A DNA stretch of 64,000 nucleotides, taken from assembly GCF_036352135.1 (NCBI RefSeq), contig NZ_CP143578.1:496001-560000 (forward strand). The letters are read 5' to 3'. Source of the stretch: Metamycoplasma gateae. GTDB taxonomy: Bacteria > Bacillota_I > Bacilli_A > Mycoplasmatales > Metamycoplasmataceae. Of the stretch, positions 55,509 to 63,624 are shown one piece after another (the stretch's first letter is position 1; each line of letters starts with the position of its first letter). The notes beneath the pieces are model-generated. The model had not been told where the DNA came from. It worked only from the letters and a program-made list of their open reading frames with translations, and searched no databases. Position numbers and translations under genes: made by a program.

Positions 55509-56852
55509 ATGCAATCATCTAGTCAATTATTTATCAGTATAATAACAAACACAGGACTTTGGGGAGCAATAATATCTACGTTAGTCATAACTTTTTTAGG
55601 TTTCATTCTACATAAGACAAAAGTACTTAATGATGGCGCTACTGGTGCGATACAGAAATTAATTATAAATATAATTATTCCCTTTTTATCTTTTTTTTCA
55701 TTCATGAAAAACGCAGATAATTACGATATTAAAACATATGCAATTGTTTTTGGATTGAGTGCAATTTATTATGTAGCATTAACTTCAATTGCAATACTTT
55801 GAATAAAGTTTTTACCCAGACTAATACCTAAAAGTGTATTAAGAAAAGCTGAAAAAGATTACGTAGAATATCAAGAACATGTTGAGTTAGATGCTAAACA
55901 AATTTGAAATAAGGATATTTGCCTTGAAAAACTTCAGAAGAAACATCTAGTCACATGGTTAATGTGTATATATGGTTCTAATATACTATTTGCTACTCCA
56001 ATAGTATTAGGTGTTTATGGGACGGGCGTTGAACTTGGGGCCTTAAACATTTGAAATATTCTATATTACATTGGTGGTTTTGGATTATCCTTTTCATTAA
56101 TCTCTGGAGTAAAATTTACAAAAAAAGAATTTAAATTTACTTTAAAAAAAGCTGTTTTAAATCCTGCTTTTATAGTTGTATTAATTGCAATCTTACTTTG
56201 AGCAACTCAATATATTCCAAATTGAGGTGCTACTATAAAAAATGTTGAAAAAGAATTATTAACAAAAAATAACGTATTAAAAACTTTTGATAAAGTCGGC
56301 ACTTTCGGTCCAAACTTTAGTACATTGTATGGAATCACAGACAAAGCAGATCCAAATATTATTAAATGGTACCAATTTAGCAGAATTGACAATTTTTGAG
56401 TTAAATACAATGGTTCCCCAACAGGATGGTTTGATTGAAATATAACAATGCCTTATATTGCAAAACCAATATCAATACTAGCTGGTTTAATAAGTCCTTT
56501 AATATGAATAGTTATTGGTACTAGTTTAGCTAAAACCAACATAAAAGAAATGTTTAAAAATAAGCAAAATTGATTATTCTTATTTTATAAATCAGGAATA
56601 ATGCCGATGGTAATACTGTTGCTTGTTAGTTTCTTTGTGTATAGTAAGTTAATTTCAGTAAATGTAGGGGCAATACTTGTTATGGTGGGGTCAGTACCTC
56701 CGGGCACAACCGTTGTTATATATTCGCAACACTTCAAAAATAATGATAAATACACATCACAAACAAGCAGTTTATCAACTATGACAAGCTTTATCTTTAT
56801 ACCTTTATGACTTGTTATTGGACAACTTGTTTTACATAATATTTCAAAATAA
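55509..56852 (+). CDS. AEC-family (auxin efflux carrier-like) transporter
   Basis: The 447-aa membrane protein has about ten helices arranged as two five-helix repeats, with a hydrophilic loop of roughly 90 residues near positions 240-310. The start FLGFILHKTKVLNDGATGAI and the Asn-Pro rich C-terminal half are typical of AEC/malate permease proteins of mycoplasmas. The substrate is probably an organic anion, but this is not determined. It starts 1 base after the rnc stop. A strong terminator follows. Confidence 0.85.
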
Positions 56853-56874
56853 ACAATCTATTATTAAAACAATT

Positions 56875-56914
56875 AAAAAAGTTAACATTTGAATTATGTT
56901 AACTTTTTGTTTTT
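56875..56914. terminator. Bidirectional terminator after the AEC transporter
   Basis: AAAAAAGTTAACAT and ATGTTAACTTTTT form a 13-bp stem with a 7-base loop, followed by T runs on the plus strand. Confidence 0.92.
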
Positions 56915-56917
56915 TTA

Positions 56918-58690
56918 TTATTCAGTTATTTTAGAATCTAAGAATTCTAAAAATTTATTAACGTTTTCTTCAACGTCGTTTATGTCATTTGTTCTTGTTA
57001 ATCTATAGAATTCTAGTATTAAATCTTCATTTAAAACATAATCAACATTTTCTTTTATATTATTTGAATAATTAGATAAAAATTGATATCTTTTATTAGC
57101 TAATTCTTTATCAATATTATGACTTGCAAAATAATCATTATAATGTTCATACATTTTAGTTCTGTTTATATTTAGAAATAAACGTTGCATAATAGCTAAC
57201 TCAATTTCGTAAATTCTTCTTTTTTCATTAAAATCTTTTTCAACATTAGAACGACTTAAAAATCTACCAAAAGAAAATCCTTGTTGTCTTTCAAATGACA
57301 CATCGTCCGATGGTAACTTAAATTTGTAATCATATAAATCAAAAAATTTATATCTAAACAATGGGTATAATACTTCATTATCTTCACCAAGGCTAAAATA
57401 ATTTATAAAAACTCTACTATCGTTATGGATATCCAATGTATGCATAAAGTTTCTAATATTTTCAGAATCAACAAAACCTGAGTCCTCTTCATTTACATCT
57501 TCATCATCTTTGGGAGTTAATCAATCATTATATAATTCTTCATCAACAGCTAACATAGTATGAGCTGTGATAAAATTATCCCCTCAATAAAAAATATGAT
57601 CATTTTCTCCTTGAATCGGCTGAATTCTGTAGATATATCCACTGGCAATATCATAATTAGGGTCAATACTTACTTGTTCCATGAATTTAATTAGCATATT
57701 TTTGAAATTATTTATATCAGCTTTAGTTGCACTAAACAAAATATTCTGCATTTTGGTAGCAAAAAAGTATCTATTTCGTCTTTGAGCTGTTAATAAATAA
57801 TTTTGGGGTTGAAATGTATTAATATAAACATCTAAGACACTCAACAGTTCTTTTTTTAGTTCAAATAATTCATTAATTTCTTTAATACTTGAATTAACAT
57901 TTTCTATTGCTACAGCATCTAAGAATTTTTCTCTGTTTAAATATTTAATTGGGCTATCTGTTTTAGCCTCTTTTGATAAATTGCTATCATAAAAGTCTTG
58001 TTTGATAGATGTAACATATGTATAACTATCTATAAAGTTTAATATAACATCTCTATCTGTATGTTTTTTAAATTCGCTAAGAATAAGTGATTTAGCTTTT
58101 TTAGAATAATAAATTGAGTCTTGTAAATCAATAGAAAACTTTTCAACCGTTCTTACAAATTTAAGAGAATCAATTATTTCTTGAACGGTTTTTGAGTTTT
58201 TAACATCCTCTCTTACTCTCTGTTTTTCTTCTTCGCTAACATTCATCATTGAATCAATTTCATCATTAGCTACTTTTTTAGCAGTTGTTAAAATATTTAC
58301 GTCTGCTGTTTCAACTTTATTTATTAAACCTTTCGGCATGACTATATTTTGATTTCCATTATATTTAATATTTTCAAAATCAAAATCTTCAGTTTTATTT
58401 TTACTGTTATTAATATCATCATTTAAAATGTTAGATTCTTGAATTAATTTAAAAATTTCATTTTCATACTCTAGTAAGTAATCTAAATTTATAAATTCAT
58501 TTTCGTGAGTTGAATTTTCAAAAAGATAATCTGTTTTCTTATTTAAAAATATAAGTTTTGATATTAGACTGTTCATATCTTTTTTATTCGAACAGGTTTT
58601 AACAATAAAAGGTATTGAGGCTACAAGTGTAGCTGTTGCAGCTGTACCTGCAAATGACGATAATAAAACTCTTCTAGTTTGTTTCTTCAT
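56918..58690 (-). CDS. Putative secreted or surface protein
   Basis: The 590-aa protein starts at ATG 58690 (MKKQTRRVLLSSFAGTAATA), giving a signal-peptide-like N-terminus with a cysteine at VKTC; this is a poor lipobox, so it may be a lipoprotein or a signal-anchored protein. ATG 58702 is an alternative with AGGA directly adjacent. The mature part is helical and rich in Asn, Lys, Asp and Phe, with no family I recognise. TGA codons are tryptophan. A (TA)13 repeat directly precedes its -10. Confidence 0.72.
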
Positions 58691-58737
58691 AATTTTATAC
58701 ATTCCTATTCTTAAATTAAGTAAAATTTTAATTAAAT

Positions 58738-58763
58738 TATATATATATATATATATATATATA
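58738..58763. repeat. (TA)13 dinucleotide repeat at the promoter of the gene at 58690
   Basis: Twenty-six bases of alternating TA. On the minus strand the run ends in TATAAT, a likely -10 for the gene starting at 58690. Changes in repeat number would shift the distance to any -35 element. Confidence 0.93.
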
Positions 58764-58790
58764 ACCACTATTATGATAGTTATATGTATA

Positions 58791-58908
58791 ATGTAGAGTT
58801 TTTGTAATTTTAGGAAGTGCGAAAATGCTTTTTTATATATTCTTTACGTATAGTAAAGATATTAAAAGATTTTTGTACGACCTTAAAAAACAGAAAAAAA
58901 CTCTACAT
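58791..58908. repeat. 13-bp inverted repeat with nested hairpin in a non-coding gap
   Basis: ATGTAGAGTTTTT (58791-58803) and AAAAACTCTACAT (58896-58908) are exact complements. Between them lies a second pair, CTTTAC (58842-58847) and GTAAAG (58853-58858). The surrounding gap 58764-59281 has no gene. The rest is T-rich low-complexity sequence, and the core/prophage junction must lie hereabouts. Confidence 0.7.
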
Positions 58909-59281
58909 AAAAGATAATACACACAGATCTGTTTAACAACCATATTTTAATACTATTTTTAAAAAAATATTAAAAAATTAAATAAATTCGTAAAAAAAAT
59001 ACAAAAACAGCAGATTAAGTTTCTTTATAACTTTTTTATTAACTTTATTCCCTTTTTCGTTTTTCTTTTTATTTTTAATTTTTCTTTTATCTTTTTGTTA
59101 ATTTGTTAATTTTTAATTAATTTCTTTATAATTCATATAGTTTATTTATTAGTTTATTTATTATTAGTAAATTATCATACTACTATAAGAGAATATATAA
59201 TTTTTTATTTTATTATTAGTTTATTATTAAATAATAAAAAAATAGCAGTGAAACAAAATAATTTACAGATTAAAGCATAAA

Positions 59282-59313
59282 AAAAGCAAAACACATTGTA
59301 TATCTTGCTTTTA
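59282..59313 (-). terminator. Terminator after the nuclease-like prophage gene
   Basis: AAAAGCAA and TTGCTTTT pair around a long loop, followed on the minus strand by TTT. It closes the minus-strand operon of the element. Confidence 0.6.
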
Positions 59314-59319
59314 ATTTAA

Positions 59320-59913
59320 TTAAAATTTAATAATATCTTCTAAAAAAACAATATTTTCACCATCTTGTTCATTGAGAACTTCAAAAACTCAAATTCCTTT
59401 GTTATTTTTATAAGCTAGAAGGGGCACGGCTTTGTTTTTACTTATTTTAATTAATTTTGATTTTTCTTTTAATTTTAAGTTGCTTTTTTTACTTTTTACC
59501 TGAATAAAGAAGACATTTTTTAAATTATTTTCATTAATTATCTTTTCACTTTTTGCTATTAAATCAACATGTAAAAATTTATCATATATCAAAGATGCTC
59601 GAAAAACATTTAAAAAAGGATATCTATTTTTTAATATTTTTGCAACAAATTCCTCTTGTTTAAATGCTACAAATTTGCTATAAAAACAAACATAAAAATA
59701 ATCATAAAAGAGATTTTGATTTATTTGATTTTCTTTCATTCACTGCAAAATACCTTTTTTAAACAAGGAAAAATTTTCTTTTTTAAATTCTTCATATGTT
59801 TTATAATCTCTTAAAATTAATTTATTATAAATAATTTCTAAAAAAGGGGCGTTTTTGGGTAAAATTATTGATTTGTTCGCTCCTTTTTCTTTAAAATTAG
59901 TTGTAGTTTTCAT
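59320..59913 (-). CDS. Prophage protein with PD-(D/E)XK-like motif
   Basis: The 197-aa basic protein contains HVDLIAKSEKI (Asp117) followed by FFIQVKSKKS (Gln138, Lys140), with a preceding helix. The arrangement Asp, about 20 residues, Gln/Glu-x-Lys is what restriction-enzyme-like nucleases and resolvases show. The family is not identified. It is the last gene of the operon, overlapping the recombinase gene by 17 bases. ATG 59916 immediately upstream is an alternative start. Confidence 0.55.
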
Positions 59914-60961
59914 CATTTATCCCTTTTAAAAACATCTCTTCTTTTCTTAAATTACTTTTAATATCACCTTTTTTGGTATGGATATTATTTAAATTTATAT
60001 TATATTCTGAGCTAATTCACTCCATTTGTCTCATTAAATCAGTATAAAGCACCTTTCATCTTAAAGCTTCTGATCTTGCAATTTTTAGTTCTTTATTTAA
60101 TTTTTCATTATCAAATTGATCAATAACATTGTTTGTGTTGGTAAATTCAAAACAGCCTTCTATTGTGTTTTGATTTAAATTAATATAATGTTGTTTAATT
60201 GTTTCTGTTGTTTTGTGGCCAGTCATTGCGGCTATTTTGTAGTCTTCTAATCCTAAGATTGCTGCTTTAGTAATTCCTGAAGTTCTTAAACAATGAGCAG
60301 ATATTTTGATTTGGTGTGTTCTAAATTCTTCATCTTTTTCATAGACAAATTTTCTAAAAAAATTAAATTTATTAATTATAGTTGAAACTTCTCAAGGTCA
60401 GCTAATTCATGCACTTCAATATTTTTTGGCTTCTTCCGGAATTTTAATAATTCTTTCATTATTTTTCTTTTCAGCTTGAATTATCAAAGAACCATCGAGA
60501 TTATTTTTAAAGTAGTCTCAATCGATGGCGGCGAATTCGCCAACACGGCACCAATTATATTTCAATGTGTATCAAACAAAACTAAATTTATCGTCGCCAA
60601 AATCATTTAAATATTTTTCTAATCTTAAAAAATATTCTTCATTATAAGCTGGTTTAATTTTTTTAATCGCGATAGCCCTCATTAATTCTGTTGTATCTAA
60701 AAAGAAAAGCTGTTTTTTATTCAAAAAATTAAAAAAAGCTTTTGAAATAGAGATAGCTAAATTATAAGTTCTTTTATTGTCGTATTTATTTTTTAAACTT
60801 ATGCACATTTCTTCTGCATTGCTTCAATCTAAGTCTTTTAAAAACTTAAAGAATGATAAGTACATATCTTTAGTGTTTTTTGTACATTGTTTTTTATCCA
60901 TAAATTCAAAATAATTTTGAAAAAATTTTTCTTTTTGTTCGTTGGTTGGATTATTTTTCAT
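59897..60961 (-). CDS. Tyrosine recombinase / integrase (XerC-like)
   Basis: The 354-aa protein has an N-terminal SAM-like core-binding domain (residues about 1-110). The catalytic domain has Arg138 (WCRVGEF), His222-x-x-Arg225 (AHCLRTSG), His248 (MTGHKTTE) and the nucleophile Tyr258 (KQHYINL). The order R...HxxR...H...Y is complete. A C-terminal extension of 95 residues is helical. It integrates or excises the element. AGGAGC lies before the ATG, and the start overlaps the previous gene by 11 bases. Confidence 0.92.
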
Positions 60962-61310
60962 TTTTTGCTCCTATTAAAATAAAGTCTTTATCTTCTTTTC
61001 CAATACTTATTAATTGTCTTGCATATCTTCACATACAAACCCAATTTGCTATGTCTGTTTTAAACTTATTTCATGCCTTCTTGTTTTCAAAATCATCACA
61101 GGCTTTAATTTGGTAATCACCCAAATCTGCAAAACCATATTTATACAAATTGTAAAAACCTTGTTGTAAATCATATTGATCTACGTCCTCAAAACTTAAA
61201 GACAAGTTTAATTTTTTTATTAAACCTTCTATATTTTTAGCTTTTACAAAAAAACTATTCTTATTTTTTCAATTAAAAATATGAAAAGTTATTTTATTTT
61301 TTAATTTCAT
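60951..61310 (-). CDS. Prophage hypothetical protein, 119 aa
   Basis: The protein is Lys/Asn-rich and begins MKLKNKITFHIFNWKNKNSF; the middle has EDVDQYDLQQGFYNLYKYGF. No transmembrane segment and no family that I recognise. AAGGAGATTAATT precedes the ATG. It is translationally coupled to both neighbours: its start lies in the small ORF before it, and its end overlaps the recombinase start. Confidence 0.75.
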
Positions 61311-61458
61311 AATTAATCTCCTTGTTTCTTGCTTTCAATAAATTTTCTGGGTTTCAAAAAATAATTTTTTTAATTAGTTTAAAATGATTTTTATAATTTA
61401 ATTTTTTTCTTTTTAAATTCATAATCACAAATTTATAAAGTTCTTTTTTATATTTCAT
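61294..61458 (-). CDS. Small basic prophage protein, 54 aa
   Basis: It begins MKYKKELYKFVIMNLKRKKL, with about 40 percent Lys plus Asn, one TGA tryptophan, and a short hydrophobic stretch. AAAGGAG lies upstream, and it overlaps the next ORF by 17 bases. The role is unknown; its charge suggests nucleic-acid binding. Confidence 0.6.
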
Positions 61459-61460
61459 AT

Positions 61461-61511
61461 TTATCTCCTTTTATTTAAAAAAAATAATATGCAAAAATAG
61501 AGACTTATCAT
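61461..61511 (-). CDS. Possible 16-aa hydrophobic leader peptide
   Basis: Behind GGAGGGG is a short ORF, MISLYFCILFFLNKRR, whose stop lies inside the ribosome site of the 54-aa gene. The strong Shine-Dalgarno and the membrane-like middle with a basic end suggest translation. It may be a leader peptide or a small membrane toxin; I have no proof of either. Confidence 0.4.
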   Translation of the reverse strand: MISLYFCILFFLNKRR

Positions 61512-61557
61512 CCCCTCCGTTTTCTAACAAAATTATCAATATAATATATATCTATGT

Positions 61558-61563
61558 TATAAT
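61558..61563 (+). promoter_or_regulatory. Extended -10 for RNA-1
   Basis: TGTTATAAT at 61555-61563 is a perfect TGn-TATAAT extended -10 on the plus strand. It points into a stretch with no plus-strand gene. Confidence 0.6.
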
Positions 61564-61569
61564 ATGATT

Positions 61570-61640
61570 GTTAATTAAATAGAGGGTTCGACAATTTCTA
61601 TTATTAACAAAGTGGGTTATTACCCGCTTTTTATTTTTTT
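61570..61640 (+). ncRNA. Candidate small RNA-1 with hairpin and terminator
   Basis: From a likely start near 61570, a hairpin forms from AATAGAG (61578-61584 region) and TTCTATT with an 11-nt loop GGTTCGACAAT. It is followed by a terminator: AAAGTGGGT, loop TATT, ACCCGCTTT (61609-61630) and a T-rich tail. There is no ORF. The loop bases GGGTTCGAC (61584-61592) are the exact complement of the loop of RNA-2. It lies opposite the minus-strand gap between two prophage genes. A DNA-level operator role for the hairpin cannot be excluded. Confidence 0.6.
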
Positions 61641-61661
61641 TATAATTTTGAACTGCACTAA

Positions 61662-62147
61662 TTAGTTAAGTTCGTTGGTAGGAATGCTTTTAAATTTTTT
61701 AAACTCAGTAATTCCAACAAATCATTTTTCTTTAAATTCGTTTTTTTTCATTTTTTTAGCATCTTTTGTTTTAAAACTTAAATTTCATAAACAGCTACGA
61801 ATTCAACCACAGTTTAACTGTATTTTTTGATTTTTACCATTTACATAAAAACTTCAATGATCGCTAATTCTAATTATTTTTTGACCATAAATAAAATAAA
61901 TAGATCCTATTTTTCTACCTCATCCATAGAAGTTTGAAACGTAATTTATTTCTATTTTTTTTATTTCTTCTAAATCATTTTTATCAATTCCAAAATATTT
62001 TGCAACAAAGTATCTTAGTTTATATTGTGCTTTTAAACGCACTCCTCATTTACTTCTTTCAACAAATTCTTTATCAGCATTCATATTATCTAAAACTTTA
62101 AAAGTTGTTTGTGTAGCTTCGAAGTAGTTATTTTTATCAAATTTCAT
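61662..62147 (-). CDS. Prophage hypothetical protein, 161 aa, behind an attenuator-like leader
   Basis: It begins MKFDKNNYFEATQTTFKVLD, and includes FYGWGRKIGSIYFIYGQKII and CGWIRSCLWNLSF. Strongly basic, with six TGA tryptophans; no family is recognised. AGGAG lies before the ATG. The transcript starts at about 62261 and first passes the hairpin and terminator of RNA-2, so expression should depend on readthrough of that terminator. Confidence 0.75.
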
Positions 62148-62180
62148 GATTAATCTCCTGATTTTATATTATTTAGAAAC

Positions 62181-62261
62181 AAAAAGTTAGCTTCGTTTAC
62201 TGAAGCTAACCCCTATATGCTTAAAATATGGTTAACAAAGGGGTTCGACTTCTTTGTTTCT
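62181..62261 (-). ncRNA. Candidate small RNA-2 / attenuator leader
   Basis: It starts about 7 bases downstream of TGGTATAAT (extended -10, TATAAT at 62273-62268). A hairpin of AACAAAG and CTTTGTT (62258-62252 and 62240-62234) has an 11-nt loop AAGTCGAACCC. It is followed by GGGGTTAG and a 9-bp terminator, GTTAGCTTC, loop, GAAGCTAAC, then TTTTT. The loop can pair with RNA-1 over 9 bases, or with its own GGGGTT at the foot of the terminator. If the terminator is passed, transcription reaches the 161-aa gene. Confidence 0.6.
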
Positions 62262-62280
62262 GTAATTATTATACCACTTT

Positions 62281-62417
62281 TAAAAAAGGATTATACAAAA
62301 ATATTACACATTTTTATTTTTTGAAAAAATATGAAAAAAACAATATATAATAATTTTGTACGTGTTAGTACATTAATTCATTTTTGTGCTGTACAAAAAA
62401 CTTATTAGAGTAAGTGA
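62281..62417. other. Non-coding gap in the prophage with GTAC inverted repeat
   Basis: The gap is AT-rich and has no gene I can support. TTTTGTAC (62354-62361) and GTACAAAA (62391-62398) form an inverted repeat with a 29-base spacer that includes another GTAC; this could be an operator. The rest is A-rich. Confidence 0.45.
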
Positions 62418-62450
62418 AAAAACACCCGATTATGGGTGTTTCTTTTTTTG
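62418..62450 (-). terminator. Terminator after the holin-like gene
   Basis: AAAACACCC, loop of six, GGGTGTTT (62434-62441), with T runs on both strands. It separates the holin-like operon on the right from the recombinase operon on the left. Confidence 0.85.
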
Positions 62451-62846
62451 CTATTTATCTCACGTTAATGGTTTTCTGGTTTCGACGATGCCGCTAGCTT
62501 TTAATTTAGCCTCATTCTCATTCATCTCCGCCACAATCTCATTAATTTCTTTTCCGATTTGTTTTTTTGACGCTTTAAACTTGTCTTTCGGTAGCAAGCT
62601 CTTAACAACGTTCATAACTCATTCAAATTTTTGACTGCCGGTTTTCATGGGCGCAAATTTTGAATAAATAACTTCAGCCTCTTTAATTCAATCAGGAAGC
62701 TTTTCAGAAATGTCTTTTAAGGCATCTTCTTTATTTCCGCGTTTTTTGAACGCATAAATAATAAAGTATATTATTCCAAAAATAAACCCTAAAATTGAGA
62801 CAAACGATGCAACTAACTTAATAATATTTTCTATGTTTTCAGTCAT
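62451..62846 (-). CDS. Holin-like prophage membrane protein
   Basis: The 131-aa protein has a short N-terminus, one strong helix (about residues 9-32, LVASFVSILGFIFGIIYFII), then a charged helical region with FAPMKTGSQKFEWVMNVV. One membrane helix followed by an amphipathic Lys-rich domain, with the TGSQKFEWV-like motif, fits phage holins of the LLH/6 type. No lysin gene is visible beside it. It starts 3 bases after the NTase-like gene ends. Confidence 0.55.
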
Positions 62847-62849
62847 TTT

Positions 62850-63410
62850 TTAATTCCCTTCTACTAATTTTAAAAGCTCTTGAAATTGGTGCCGTAATCA
62901 AATATTTCTTTTTCTTGTGTTTTTTAAATTCAAAATATTTTCAACATCAATTTCCTTACCATTTAAAAGCATGTTAACCATACATAAGTGGTAATCGAGT
63001 TTTTTATATTCATTTTCTTCGGTATTTTTTAAATAATTTAAAAAATATTTTTTAATTAAGACAATAAGTTTTTCTTTTATTCATTCTTTATCATAATCAA
63101 AATCTTTGAGTATAAAAGAAGTATCGGGGTTTAATAAGGTATATAACTTCACTAATTCAAAAACCTTACTTTTTAATTCCGTTTTTAAGTCTGGTATAAA
63201 AAATAAATCTATTTTTCTACCTTCTTTTTTAACAGAAAACCATCACTCCTTATCAAAACTATTATTTAATATAACCAAATCATAATCAGAATAAGAAGAA
63301 TTAACTCCGTAACACCTTGAGCCACCCAAATAAATGCCTATAATTTTAATATTTTTTGTAAGTTCTAAAAAATCTTTTGAATTAACAAAATCATTAATTA
63401 TTTGGTTCAT
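62850..63410 (-). CDS. Nucleotidyltransferase-fold protein of the prophage
   Basis: The 186-aa protein contains YLGGSRCYGVNSSYSDYDLV, the GGS...SDYD motif of the DNA polymerase beta-type nucleotidyltransferase superfamily, and a third Asp in GRKIDLFFIP. The target is unknown; relatives modify tRNA, antibiotics or toxin partners. I start at ATG 63410 (MNQIINDFVN); a longer in-frame start at 63470 lies inside the preceding ORF. It overlaps the previous gene by 17 bases. Confidence 0.75.
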
Positions 63411-63624
63411 TTTCTTCTTCAACAAAAATATTAAAATCTTGGTCAACAGATATACTGTCGTCTCAAACAATGTCTCAATCCGCTTCCGTAGTATTTTTAA
63501 CCAATTTTCTAACCGGTCATTTTAATCTTAATGTTAGATTTTCAGCAATTCTATAATTACGTCATTTTGATAGCCTTTTATTAATTGTAAAATATCATTT
63601 TTTTAAAAAATCATTACTTCACAT
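63394..63624 (-). CDS. Small prophage protein, 76 aa
   Basis: It is seen only with TGA as tryptophan (six of them). It starts MWSNDFLKKWYFTINKRLSK and ends acidic, DFNIFVEEENEPNN. It has a basic, aromatic first half and an acidic end, and no known family. Its ATG overlaps the stop of the upstream gene (TAATG), and its end overlaps the NTase-like gene. Confidence 0.65.

Noticed and set aside
58691-58768. Upstream start giving a MVIYIYIYIY N-terminus for the gene at 56918-58690
   Set aside because: Those residues are encoded by the (TA)13 repeat and the -10 region; ATG 58690 gives a normal signal sequence.
61584-61595. GGGTTCGAC resembling the T-loop of a tRNA
   Set aside because: No T stem, acceptor stem or anticodon arm can be drawn around it, and it occurs again at 62241 in a different hairpin.
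62386-62634. 82-aa plus-strand open frame in the prophage
   Set aside because: It runs through a terminator and antisense to the holin-like gene; no ribosome site.
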